Positions 17,368-25,403 of a DNA stretch of 64,000 nt are shown here, in pieces. The position numbers and the translations under genes are program-made. Below the pieces are notes generated by a model that was given only the letters and a program-made list of their open reading frames with translations, did not search any database and had not been told where the DNA came from. Source of the stretch: Schumannella sp. 10F1B-5-1 (lineage in GTDB: Bacteria; Actinomycetota; Actinomycetes; Actinomycetales; Microbacteriaceae); the NCBI RefSeq assembly GCF_006517535.1, contig NZ_VHQH01000039.1:146777-210776 (forward strand), in the 5' to 3' direction. Numbering within the stretch: position 1 is the first letter of the stretch; every line of letters starts with the position of its first letter.

Positions 17368-17748
17368 GTGAGCGCGCAGCAGCAGACCATGAAGCCGGCC
17401 ACGGCGGCCAAGAAGCTCGGCATCCACCTGCCGTCGGCCCCGGCGGAGTTCCAGGAGACCGCGCTGACGCGCGAGCAGTTCCAGGCGCTGCAGAGCGACC
17501 CGCCGGAGTGGCTCGCCGAGCTGCGCCGCACGGGCCCGCACCCCAAGCAGGAGGTGGCGCGCAAGCTCGGCGTCTCGACCTCCGGGCTCCTGCGCGCAGG
17601 CATCACCGAGCCGTTGACGACGGCCGAGATCCGCGAGCTGCTGGAGGACCAGCCGGAGTGGCTGCGCCAGGAGCGCGCCACGCACGCGCAGGTCGTCGCC
17701 GACACCGTGGCGCGCAAGGCCGCCGCCGCGGACGCCGCGCGGCGCTGA
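17368..17748 (+). CDS. DUF5997-family protein
   Basis: 126 residues, helical and soluble. The segment AAKKLGIHLPSAPAEFQETALTR and the HTH-like HPKQEVARKLGVSTSGLLRAGI are consistent with the small actinobacterial DUF5997 family, which is typically encoded next to a LysR effector-domain protein as here. A helix-turn-helix-like segment (about residues 52-75) makes a DNA-binding role conceivable: the HTH and the ligand-binding part of a LysR regulator could be split between the divergent genes. That idea is inference. GTG 17368 follows TAGCCT by 6 nt. Confidence 0.75.
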   Translation: MSAQQQTMKPATAAKKLGIHLPSAPAEFQETALTREQFQALQSDPPEWLAELRRTGPHPKQEVARKLGVSTSGLLRAGITEPLTTAEIRELLEDQPEWLRQERATHAQVVADTVARKAAAADAARR

Positions 17749-17780
17749 CGCGGCGCCGTCTCGACTCGACCCCCGGGGTG

Positions 17781-17831
17781 TTGACGCGCCGGTCCTGTCC
17801 GCGTACCGTCGTGATCAACAGAAGTGTTGAT
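17781..17831 (+). promoter_or_regulatory. Promoter with ArsR-type operator
   Basis: TTGACG (17781-17786), a 17-bp spacer, then TACCGT (17804-17809) form a good promoter. Just downstream is a perfect inverted repeat ATCAACA-GAAG-TGTTGAT (17814-17831) covering the expected transcription start. The ATCAACA/TGTTGAT half-sites and location fit autorepression by the ArsR-family protein encoded immediately downstream. A GTG at 17824 lies inside the operator and is unlikely to be the start codon. Confidence 0.7.
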
Positions 17832-17847
17832 AAAGGGACGTGTTGAG

Positions 17848-18252
17848 ATGGCCGCGGCGCCGAGCGAGGACGAGCGGCTCGACCGCGCCTTCCTCGCCCT
17901 GGCCGACCCCGTGCGCCGCGCGATCGTCGCTCGGCTGAGCCGCGGACCGGCGACCGTGAACGAGCTCGCGGAGCCGCATCCCATCTCGACTCAGGCGGTC
18001 TCGCGGCACATCCACGTGCTCGAGCAGGCCGGCCTCGTCTCCCGCAGCCGCGACGCCCAGCGGCGTCCCGTGCACCTCGAGCCCGCGCGGCTCGAGGACC
18101 TCACCGCGTGGATCGACCGGTACCGGCTGGTCCACGAGCAGCGGTTCCGCGCCCTCGACGACGTGCTGGCCAGTGTGGCCGACGACACGCGGCACGACGC
18201 GGCACCAGGTCGGCGGCGCGCCGCCGGCAGCGACTCTCAGGAGGAGTCATGA
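17848..18252 (+). CDS. ArsR/SmtB-family winged-helix regulator
   Basis: 134 residues. The winged HTH is clear: FLALADPVRRAIVARLSRGPATVNELAEPHPISTQAVSRHIHVLEQAGLVSRSRDAQRRPVHL. There are no metal-binding Cys motifs, so this belongs to the non-metal branch that is usually paired with SRPBCC/AHSA1 genes. The ATG at 17848 (AAAGGGA Shine-Dalgarno) was preferred over GTG 17824, which lies in the operator. It overlaps the next gene by 4 nt (ATGA). It probably represses this three-gene operon. Confidence 0.88.
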   Translation: MAAAPSEDERLDRAFLALADPVRRAIVARLSRGPATVNELAEPHPISTQAVSRHIHVLEQAGLVSRSRDAQRRPVHLEPARLEDLTAWIDRYRLVHEQRFRALDDVLASVADDTRHDAAPGRRRAAGSDSQEES

Positions 18253-18755
18253 GCAATCCCGTCACCATCAGCGCCCCGGAGGGCCTGCCGTTCATCGAGA
18301 TCAGCCGCGAGGTCGACCATCCGGTCGAGCTCGTGTTCCGCGCCTACCGCGAGCCGGAGCTGTTCGTCCGCTGGCTCGGGCCGCGCGGCTACACGATGGA
18401 CCTCATCGAGCACGACTTCCGCACCGGCGGCGCCTGGCGCTACGTGCACGAGCTCGACGGCGAGCGCTGGGGCTTCCGCGGCGTCTTCCACACCGTGCGC
18501 GAGAACGAGTTCGCCCTGCAGACCTTCGAGTTCGAGGGGTACCCGGATGTCGTGGCCCTGGAGTCGCTCACCTTCGTGCCGCTCGAGGGCGGCCGCACCC
18601 GCCTCGACATCCACTCGGTGTACCCCGACGTCGCCTCGCGCGACGGGATGGTGGCCTCGGGCATGGAGACCGGCGTGACCGAGGGCTACGAGCAGCTGGA
18701 TGAGGTGCTCGCCGAGCTGAGCGGCGCGCCGGCGCCCGAGGCGGTCGCGCGATGA
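18249..18755 (+). CDS. SRPBCC/AHSA1 protein, first of a tandem pair
   Basis: 168 residues with a standard AHSA1 fold signature: ISREVDHPVELVFRAYREPELFVRWLGPRGYTM, WRYVHELDGERWGFRGVFHTV, FEFEGYPDVVALESLTF, ending in the long C-terminal helix. It has a strong AGGAGGAG Shine-Dalgarno and overlaps both neighbours by 4 nt, so the ArsR regulator and the two SRPBCC proteins are made together. Such ArsR-SRPBCC operons are thought to bind hydrophobic ligands; the ligand is unknown. Confidence 0.85.
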   Translation: MSNPVTISAPEGLPFIEISREVDHPVELVFRAYREPELFVRWLGPRGYTMDLIEHDFRTGGAWRYVHELDGERWGFRGVFHTVRENEFALQTFEFEGYPDVVALESLTFVPLEGGRTRLDIHSVYPDVASRDGMVASGMETGVTEGYEQLDEVLAELSGAPAPEAVAR

Positions 18756-19240
18756 CCGCGCTGCGCGTCACGGCTGCCCCTGACTCGCCGATCGACGAGG
18801 CCGAGCGCGAGTTCGACGCGCCGGTCGAGGCGCTGTTCCGCGCCCACGTCGATCCCGAGGTGTTCGCGCGCTGGGTGGGCCCGGCCGGGTACGTCACGAC
18901 GACGCCGGTGTGGGAGCCCCGCTCCGGCGGCAGCTGGCGATTCGTCCAGTCGCCCGGCGACGGCGATGAGGAGTACGCCTTCCGCGGCATGTTCCACACG
19001 GTGCGCGAGAACGAGCTGATCCTGCAGACCTTCGAGTTCGAGGGCGCGCCGGATCAGGTCGCGATCGAGACGTACCGCTTCTCGGCGCTCGAGGGCGGTC
19101 GATCGGTGCTGCGCACGCACAGCGTGTTCGCCTCGGTCGAGGCCCGCGACGGCTTCGTCGAGGAGGGCATGGAGCAGGGGATGCGCGAGGGCTACGAGAA
19201 GCTCGACGCTGTGCTGGCCGAGGTCGACTCCGGGAGCTGA
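18752..19240 (+). CDS. SRPBCC/AHSA1 protein, second of a tandem pair
   Basis: 162 residues and clearly paralogous to the preceding gene: shared blocks include the GMFHTVRENELILQTFEFEG region and the terminal EGMEQGMREGYEKLD helix. The N-terminal 20 residues differ and the ligand-pocket strands have diverged (for example FVQSPGDGDEEYAFRG versus YVHELDGERWGFRG), suggesting a heterodimer or distinct ligands. Its start overlaps the previous stop (ATGA). It is the last gene of the ArsR operon and convergent with the DUF429 gene. Confidence 0.85.
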   Translation: MTALRVTAAPDSPIDEAEREFDAPVEALFRAHVDPEVFARWVGPAGYVTTTPVWEPRSGGSWRFVQSPGDGDEEYAFRGMFHTVRENELILQTFEFEGAPDQVAIETYRFSALEGGRSVLRTHSVFASVEARDGFVEEGMEQGMREGYEKLDAVLAEVDSGS

Positions 19241-19270
19241 ACTCGTCGTGGCGCGCTGACCGCGGCGCCG

Positions 19271-20311
19271 TCAGTCGTCGTCGTGCGCCAGACGGTGCAC
19301 GATGCGCGCCGCCAGCTCGGCCAGGCTGGTGCGCATCGCCGGATCGAGTCGGATGTCGTCGCTGTCGCGCACCTCGACGGTCAGCGCCACGACCCGGCCG
19401 AGCAGACCCGGATCGGCGCCGGTCGGCGGAGCATCGAGCGCCCCGAAGCCGGACGCGTCGGACGCGTCGGGGACGTCGGGGTCGACGATCGCGGCGCCCA
19501 CGCGCTGCATCGGGCGCGCCGGGGCGACGATCGTCGGGCGGCGACCCTGCTCGTCGGGCTCCGCGTCAGCGCCCAGCACCTGCACGCGGGCGGTGCCGTG
19601 CCGGTGCCAGATGGCTGCGGTCCAGGCGCACAGGAGGGCATCGAGGGCGTCCTCGCGGTGCTTGTAGGGCGCATCCACCAGGGGAGAGGGCTCGTCGAGC
19701 AGCGCTGTCGCGACGGGGTGCGTGCGCATGCGCAGCGGCGGGTCCGCGGAGGCGAGGCCGTCCATCCGCTCGAGCAGCTGATCGGCGGCCGAGGCGCGCA
19801 CGACGCGGGCCTCGGTCGCGGAGAGCGAGCGGTCGAGCCGCTTGTAGCGCGGGCGCTGCTCGTCGTAGCCGAGCTCCTCCATGCCGACGATGGTCGTGTA
19901 CGGGTAGCACTCGAACATGACGGCGCGATCGGGCGGCGGCGGCGCGCTCCCGTCGACGTAGACCACGCCGGCGGCCTCGAGGAGCCGGCGCAGCGCGACC
20001 CCGCCCTGCAGCGGCGAGGCCAGGTTCATGGCGTTCGCGGCGACCTGCCAGCGGCCGTAGCCGGACGCCACCTGCCGCTCGGCCTGCCGCATCCCGAGCG
20101 CGTTCGTGACCACGAGGGGCGCGTCGATCGCGATCACGTCGCCGGGGCCGACCGAGGCGATCAGCCAGCGGGCGACGGCGTCGACGCCGCGCTCCCATCC
20201 GGCCTGCAGCACGGCGCCGGTCTCGTCGATGACGGCGAGTCCCGTCTCGTTGGCGGGGCGATCGGGGGTGCTGTCGCGCCAGGCGAGATCCACCCCGAAG
20301 AAGCGCGGCAT
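19271..20311 (-). CDS. DUF429 domain protein (RNase H-like fold)
   Basis: 346 residues. The DUF429 signatures are the N-terminal FFGVDLAWRD (acidic strand), IAIDAPLVVTNALGMRQAERQ and FECYPYTTIVGMEELGY, followed by HREDALDALLCAWTAAIW. These acidic motifs resemble an RNase H-type nuclease core, but the family is uncharacterised. The C-terminal 110 residues (VGAAIVDPDVPDASDASGF onward) extend beyond the common DUF429 domain and look partly disordered. The ATG at 20311 follows TAGCCT by 6 nt. Confidence 0.78.
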   Translation of the reverse strand: MPRFFGVDLAWRDSTPDRPANETGLAVIDETGAVLQAGWERGVDAVARWLIASVGPGDVIAIDAPLVVTNALGMRQAERQVASGYGRWQVAANAMNLASPLQGGVALRRLLEAAGVVYVDGSAPPPPDRAVMFECYPYTTIVGMEELGYDEQRPRYKRLDRSLSATEARVVRASAADQLLERMDGLASADPPLRMRTHPVATALLDEPSPLVDAPYKHREDALDALLCAWTAAIWHRHGTARVQVLGADAEPDEQGRRPTIVAPARPMQRVGAAIVDPDVPDASDASGFGALDAPPTGADPGLLGRVVALTVEVRDSDDIRLDPAMRTSLAELAARIVHRLAHDDD

Positions 20312-20380
20312 GGCGCGAGGCTATCGGGCGCGCCGGGGGAGGGCACGACCCGTGACAGGGGGTGTTCCTAGGCTGGAGGC

Positions 20381-21721
20381 ATGAGCACCGCCCGCGATTT
20401 CCTCGCCCTGCCCGCCGATGCCGTCTCGCGCGAGAAGCTCGCGGCGCAGGGGCTCGACTACCGCGTGCTCGACACGCGCGACGAGGTTGCCTTCGCGGCC
20501 TGGGTGCGGGCCGACGAGCGCGGCTTCCACGGGCCCCTCGGCACGCCCGAGCAGAACGCCTTCGCGCGATCGGCGATGGGGTCGCGCCGCACGGTCGGCG
20601 TGTGGGATGCCGGCATCGTGCGCCCCGACGAGCCGGTCGCGACGGTGAACGCCTGGCCGGCCGAGCTCACGGTGCCGGGGCGGCGCACGGTCGACGGCTG
20701 GGCGATCAGCTCGGTCACCGTCTCGCCCACGCACCGCCGACGCGGCATCGCGCGGGCGCTGCTCGAGGGCGAGCTGCGGTCGGCGGTGGCGCTGGGACTG
20801 CCCCTGGCGATGCTGACGGTCTCCGAGGCGTCGATCTACGGGCGCTACGGCTTCGGTCCGGCCGCCGGCGCGGCGGACGTGAGCATCGACACGAGCCGGG
20901 CCGGCTGGCTCGGCGACGAGCCGACCGGGCGGGTCGACTTCATCGACCCGGAGGAGTACCCGGCGATCGCGGCCGCGCTGCACGAGGCGGGCCGGCTCGA
21001 CCATCCGGGCGAGGTGCCCGGGTGGATCCAGCGCTGGCATCAGGCGGCCGCGCTCGCGCCGGGCGACAGCAAGCGCGCCGCGACCCGCGCCGTGCAGTAC
21101 CGCGAAGACGGCGAGGTGCGAGCGGCGGCCGTGTTCCGGGTCATCGAGAATCCGAGCGACTTCGGGCGCCACCGCGTCGAGGTGGCGCGCCTCGACAGCA
21201 CGACCGCGTCCGCTCGCCTCGGCCTGTTCCGCTTCCTGCTCAGCCTCGATCTGGTCGAGCGGGTGGATGCGGACCTCCTGTCGGTCGACGAGCCGCTGCT
21301 GTGGCGCCTCGCCGACCAGCGTGCGGCGACCGTGCGGGTGCACGATCACCAGTGGCTGCGCATCCTGGACGTGCCGGCCGCCCTCGAAGGGCGCGCCCTC
21401 GCCGGCGCCGGGCGCTGGCGCCTCGAGGTGACCGACCCGCTGGGTCATGCGAGCGGGTCGTGGCTCGTGGAGTCGGATGCCGAGGGCGTCGCGCACGTGA
21501 CAGCCGACTCGGGCGTCGACGAGGTCGACACGGGCGCGGGAGCCGAGGCGCCGACGCTGCGGACCGACGTGGCAGCGCTGTCGTCGGCCTACCTCGGCGG
21601 GGTCGCTGTGGGCACCCTCGCCGCGGCGGGGCGGATGGCCGGCTCGGATGCCGAGGCCGTCGCGATCGCCGATCGCGTGCTGCGCAGCCCGGTGACGCCC
21701 TACCTCAGCATCTGGTACTGA
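20381..21721 (+). CDS. GNAT acetyltransferase, Eis-like
   Basis: 446 residues with three regions: an N-terminal GNAT with the acetyl-CoA loop SSVTVSPTHRRRGIARALL (about residues 108-126) and YGRYGFGPAAG, a central second GNAT-like half, and a C-terminal SCP2-like domain ending in PYLSIWY. This is the layout of Eis (enhanced intracellular survival) proteins, hexameric enzymes in which the C-terminal carboxylate takes part in catalysis. Some Eis proteins acetylate aminoglycosides, but most homologues have unknown substrates. The ATG at 20381 follows TAGGCT by exactly 6 nt. Confidence 0.85.
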   Translation: MSTARDFLALPADAVSREKLAAQGLDYRVLDTRDEVAFAAWVRADERGFHGPLGTPEQNAFARSAMGSRRTVGVWDAGIVRPDEPVATVNAWPAELTVPGRRTVDGWAISSVTVSPTHRRRGIARALLEGELRSAVALGLPLAMLTVSEASIYGRYGFGPAAGAADVSIDTSRAGWLGDEPTGRVDFIDPEEYPAIAAALHEAGRLDHPGEVPGWIQRWHQAAALAPGDSKRAATRAVQYREDGEVRAAAVFRVIENPSDFGRHRVEVARLDSTTASARLGLFRFLLSLDLVERVDADLLSVDEPLLWRLADQRAATVRVHDHQWLRILDVPAALEGRALAGAGRWRLEVTDPLGHASGSWLVESDAEGVAHVTADSGVDEVDTGAGAEAPTLRTDVAALSSAYLGGVAVGTLAAAGRMAGSDAEAVAIADRVLRSPVTPYLSIWY

Positions 21722-21769
21722 CCGGCGGACTGCCGACGTGGCGATGCGCGATCGGCGGAGCCGCGCAGG

Positions 21770-22990
21770 TCAGAGACCGAGCAGGGCGCGTGCCTGGTCG
21801 GCGGCCAGCTGGAGCAGCGTCGGCAGCTGAGCGCCGAACAGCACGTAAGCGGCCGCGCCGGCGCCCAGCAGGAGCACCAGCACGACGAGCGGGGCGACCC
21901 CGCCGAGCCGCTTCTGCCGTGCGAGCGACACGGCGCGCAGGGCCAGGTACGGCAGCGGGGTGAGCAGGCCCACGATCGGCGTGACCCGCTTCTCGACGCC
22001 GCGCTTCGCGAGCGATGACGCGTCGGCGGCGGCGAACAGCAGTCCGAGGATGATCGTGAGTCCGCCGGCCGCGAGCGGCAGGTAGTCGGCGACGTCGGGA
22101 AGCGCGATCGTGCCGACGAGCGCACCCGCGGCGGGGATCAGCGCGAGCACCGGGAGCAGCGCGAGAAGCCAGGCTCCAGCGGTCTGCACCGAGCGACGCC
22201 GGTCAGGAACGGCATCGGCCGCGGCCTCGCCGGCGCCGGTGGCGAACGGGAGCTGCTTCATGAGCTCGTCGAAGCTGACACCGGAGGCCGCGAGGGCGAC
22301 CGCGGTTCCCGGCGCGTCGCCGCTCGGGGCGACGGGCGGGGGCGCCGCGGCGAGCTGCTCGAGCAGCGGGGAGTTCGCCGAGGTCGCCATGACCTCGGGC
22401 ACGAGCGAGACCGCACGCGGCGGGGCCGGGGTCTCAGCGGCGCTCGTGTCGGAGGCGATCGAGTCGGCGACGGGAGCCTCGGCGGCCGGTGTCACGAACA
22501 CAGGAGCGTCGTCGCGGTCGACCGGGAGCTCGGCGTCGGCGACGGGAGCGGCGATCTCCTCGGCGAGCACGGGCTCAGGGTCGATCTGATCGGCCGGGAG
22601 CTCGACGTCCTCGGCCTCGACGTCCTCGGTCTCGTCGGCCGGCTCAGCGGCCGGCTCGAGCACGACGGCGTCGTCGGCCTCGTGATCGGCGACGGTGGTC
22701 AGGTCGGTCTGGCCGGTCTCGGCGGCGATGAAGGCGGCGATCTCGCCGGTCGTGACGGGCTCGGTCAGCGACGCCTCACGGGCGGCGACGGCCACATCCG
22801 GCTCGCCCTCGGCACGGTGAGCGGCCCGGCGTCGACGACGTTCCTCGTCGGCGTCGGTCTCCTGCTGCGGCGTCGGACGCTCGATCGTGTGCTGGCTCCA
22901 GGTCTCCCCGGTCCACCACCGCAGGCGCTCGGCACTCGCCGGGTCCTTGTACCAGCCCGCGACGGGCAGGCGCACGGCCAGATCAGTCAC
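21770..22990 (-). CDS. DUF2510 membrane protein A
   Basis: 406 residues. The N-terminal DUF2510 motif (AGWYKDPASAERLRWWTGETW, about residues 11-31) is followed by about 230 residues of acidic, Ala/Glu/Asp/Pro-rich, probably disordered sequence. At least three hydrophobic helices lie in the last 130 residues. The function of DUF2510 is unknown; it usually marks membrane proteins with long linkers. Start GTG 22990 is preceded by a GAGGGGGGAA Shine-Dalgarno. A GGGGACT element and TAGGGT box lie upstream, with a 3-codon ORF (ATG-CCG-ACT-TGA) in between. Confidence 0.75.
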   Translation of the reverse strand: MTDLAVRLPVAGWYKDPASAERLRWWTGETWSQHTIERPTPQQETDADEERRRRRAAHRAEGEPDVAVAAREASLTEPVTTGEIAAFIAAETGQTDLTTVADHEADDAVVLEPAAEPADETEDVEAEDVELPADQIDPEPVLAEEIAAPVADAELPVDRDDAPVFVTPAAEAPVADSIASDTSAAETPAPPRAVSLVPEVMATSANSPLLEQLAAAPPPVAPSGDAPGTAVALAASGVSFDELMKQLPFATGAGEAAADAVPDRRRSVQTAGAWLLALLPVLALIPAAGALVGTIALPDVADYLPLAAGGLTIILGLLFAAADASSLAKRGVEKRVTPIVGLLTPLPYLALRAVSLARQKRLGGVAPLVVLVLLLGAGAAAYVLFGAQLPTLLQLAADQARALLGL

Positions 22991-23161
22991 GCTTCCCCCC
23001 TCAAGTCGGCATGCCCTCTCACCCTAGGCATCGCGGCGCGCCAGCACAGTCCCCAGGATGCGGGGCACGGCGGCCGCGCATCCTCTCACGTCGGCGGCGT
23101 CGCCCGACCCCGCGTACCCTGGTCGAGGCGCCCGCCGAGGGCGGCGCCAGGAAGGGAGATC

Positions 23162-23950
23162 GTGGCGGCTGAGGAGTGCATCCACGGACTCGAACCGGGA
23201 CTCTGCGACATCTGCACGCCGCGGGTCGCACCGGAGCCGGCGCGGCGGCCCACAGCGCCGCGCGCCCCGCGCACCACGCTGCGCACCCCGCCGGCCTCGC
23301 GTGCATCCTCGAGCCGCCCCGCACCGAGCGCGTCGGCGTCGGCCGTCCGCGTCGATCGCCCGTCCCAGCGGCTCTTCCACGTCACCCACCTCGACAACCT
23401 GCCCGGCATCGTCGCCGAGGGATTGGTGCCCGCGGCGCAGCCCGCCGTCGACCTCAGCTCGCCGGTGACCCGCGAGCTGCGACGGTCGACCGAGATCGCG
23501 GGGCTCGCGGTGGCCGACGCGGTCTCGTTCCACCTCGCGCCCGACGCGACGCGCTGGGTCGAGCTGCGTTCCGGCGCCGCCGGCGCGACCTGGTCCGACG
23601 CCGCCCGGCAGATCTCGCCGACCGATCTGGTCGTGCTGGTCACCACGATCGGCCAGGCCTCGGCCGCGTCCGAGGCCACGATCCTGACCGACGGAGACGC
23701 CGCGGCGACGCTCACCCGATTCGCGGCGACCGACGACGCCCAGACCACGATGCTGCGCCGGATGCGATCGGAGGACGAGGGTCTGGTCGATGCCGAGTTC
23801 CTCGTGCCCGCGGTCGTGCCGTTCTCGGCGATCGCGGTGATCGGCCTGGCCAACGAGCCCGCGAAGGAGCGGCTGCGCGCCGCGCTGCCGGCGGGGGCCC
23901 GTACGCCGAAGGTCAGCGTGTACCCGCCCTGGTTCCAGCCGGCCGACTGA
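23162..23950 (+). CDS. DarT-like (DUF4433) ADP-ribosyltransferase with N-terminal Cys/His motif
   Basis: 262 residues. The N-terminus has CIHGLEPGLCDIC (CxH-x6-CxxC, a possible zinc knuckle), then a Pro/Arg/Ala-rich linker of about 45 residues. The DarT-type domain follows: LFHVTHLDNLPGIVAEGLVPA (NAD-site HxTHxxNL, about residue 70), a RWVEL strand, and DAEFLVPAVVP (about residue 209), whose Glu matches the catalytic Glu of the family. DarT enzymes ADP-ribosylate thymidine in single-stranded DNA and are normally paired with a macrodomain antitoxin DarG; none is adjacent here. The GTG start has an AAGGGAGAT Shine-Dalgarno. Confidence 0.72.
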   Translation: MAAEECIHGLEPGLCDICTPRVAPEPARRPTAPRAPRTTLRTPPASRASSSRPAPSASASAVRVDRPSQRLFHVTHLDNLPGIVAEGLVPAAQPAVDLSSPVTRELRRSTEIAGLAVADAVSFHLAPDATRWVELRSGAAGATWSDAARQISPTDLVVLVTTIGQASAASEATILTDGDAAATLTRFAATDDAQTTMLRRMRSEDEGLVDAEFLVPAVVPFSAIAVIGLANEPAKERLRAALPAGARTPKVSVYPPWFQPAD

Positions 23951-23970
23951 GCGTCGCCCTGACTCGCCGG

Positions 23971-24714
23971 TCAGAGCACGGCGAGGGCCGTCGCGATCCC
24001 GGCGCCGAGGAGGAGCGCGAGCACCGTCGCGAGCGCCGGAGCGCCGCCGCGTCCGCCCTGGCGGCGGATGAGCATCCAGCGGGCGATCGCCGCGCCGGGG
24101 ATCGTGGCGAGAGCCCAGAGCGGCGACAGCGGCTCCCAGTCGCGGGATCTCAGGATGCGGGCGTCGAGGGCGATCAGCACCGCGGCGAGCACGTGGATCA
24201 GCACGACCACGGCGATCGTGCCGGAGACGGGCGAGAAGCCGAGCGTCGGCAGGCCGCGCCAGGCGCCGGGCAAAAGCACGCCGGCGAGCACCGGAAGCGC
24301 GGCCAGCGCCCAGGCGGCGCGCGTGCGTGACGAGCCGGGGCCTTCGTCGGGCCCGTCGCCGTCGGCGGCGGCCCAGGTCGAGCGCCGGGGACCGAGGACG
24401 GTCTCGGGACGACGGCGCGGGGCACGGGGCAGATCGTCGCCCAGCTCGTGCAGACGGGCGTCGCGCTCCTGCTGCTCGCGCAGGAGCTCGGCGATGGTCG
24501 GCTGCGCGACAGCGCTGGTCGCTACGGCAGCGGACTCGGCGGCGGCCGGACTCGTGACCCCGCTCGCCGGCGGGCTCGACGCGGGCGCCGACGGCGACGG
24601 GATGTCGCGGGTCGCCGCCGTCCAGTGCGCGCCGTCCCACCAGCGCAGTGCGGCGTGCCCGTGAGGATCCTCGTACCAGCCGGCGTCGGGGGCCGTGCGG
24701 GTCGTGCTGCTCAC
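23971..24714 (-). CDS. DUF2510 membrane protein B
   Basis: 247 residues. DUF2510 motif AGWYEDPHGHAALRWWDGAHW near residues 10-30, a Ser/Ala/Pro linker, then a charged helix (LREQQERDARLHELGDDLP) and three or four hydrophobic helices to the C-terminus. The GTG at 24714 was chosen because GAGAGGAGCGA precedes it and the DUF2510 motif starts shortly after. A GGGGACA element (24766-24772, minus orientation) and TAGCCT box lie upstream, in the same arrangement as protein A. Convergent with the DarT-like gene, 20 nt from its stop. Confidence 0.75.
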   Translation of the reverse strand: MSSTTRTAPDAGWYEDPHGHAALRWWDGAHWTAATRDIPSPSAPASSPPASGVTSPAAAESAAVATSAVAQPTIAELLREQQERDARLHELGDDLPRAPRRRPETVLGPRRSTWAAADGDGPDEGPGSSRTRAAWALAALPVLAGVLLPGAWRGLPTLGFSPVSGTIAVVVLIHVLAAVLIALDARILRSRDWEPLSPLWALATIPGAAIARWMLIRRQGGRGGAPALATVLALLLGAGIATALAVL

Positions 24715-24893
24715 GCTCTCGCTCCTCTCGCGCTCCCAGGCTAGGAATCGCGGGCGCGCGAGGCATGTCCCCGTTCTGGCTACAGCCGAGCACTCCTCGT
24801 CGGGTCTCCTCCCCAGGCGAGGTGCGGCGCGGGGTTCGCGCGATCCGCCGGCGGCGGCGGTCGCGGATCGCCGCCGCATCCCAGGCTGGTCCC

Positions 24894-25313
24894 ATGACGA
24901 TCCCCGACCACGATCAGACCGTGATGACCCCGCTCGACTCCGATGCGCTCGTGCTGCGCCGCGCCGAGGAGCTGATCGGCGCGCCCGTGCGCGACCAGCT
25001 CTGGCTGCTGCTGCTCGATCGCGCCGACGTGCAGCTGCCGGTGCTGCTGCCGATCGACGATCTGCCCGAGCGTCCGGATGCTCTGGCGCGAGAGGGGATC
25101 GGCGACGTGCTGCGTCTGCTGCGCGCCGAGACCGATGCCCGCGCCGTGGTCGCCGTCTTCGAGCGCCCGGGCGCGCACGCGCTGCCGCCGCGGGACCGCG
25201 ATTGGGTGCGACTGCTGTCCGAGGTCGCCCCGCTGTCGGACGTGCGGCTGCGCGCCTGCCTGCTGGCCGGTGAGCGGGGTGTGCGATGGATCGCGCCGGA
25301 TGACTGGGCCTGA
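24894..25313 (+). CDS. Conserved hypothetical protein, 139 aa
   Basis: A soluble protein with a pattern of alternating helices and strands (RRAEELIGAPVRDQLWLLLLDRADVQLPVLLPIDDLPERPD). It resembles an alpha/beta regulatory fold but has no motif I can name. A CAGGCT box 6 nt before the ATG supports the start. Codon usage matches the neighbours. It is separated by 90 nt from the J-domain gene downstream, which has its own promoter-like TAGGGT. Confidence 0.65.
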   Translation: MTIPDHDQTVMTPLDSDALVLRRAEELIGAPVRDQLWLLLLDRADVQLPVLLPIDDLPERPDALAREGIGDVLRLLRAETDARAVVAVFERPGAHALPPRDRDWVRLLSEVAPLSDVRLRACLLAGERGVRWIAPDDWA

Positions 25314-25403
25314 TCCGTCGGTCCGCGGTCGCCCCGCGCTGTCCACCCGATCCTCGGCGGTGTCCGAGGCGACTCCCGGCCGGGAATCGGTAGGGTTCCA
25401 GCC

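Noticed and set aside
22500..24714. DarT/DarG toxin-antitoxin module
   Set aside because: Only the DarT-like half is present; the flanking genes are DUF2510 membrane proteins with no macrodomain signature.
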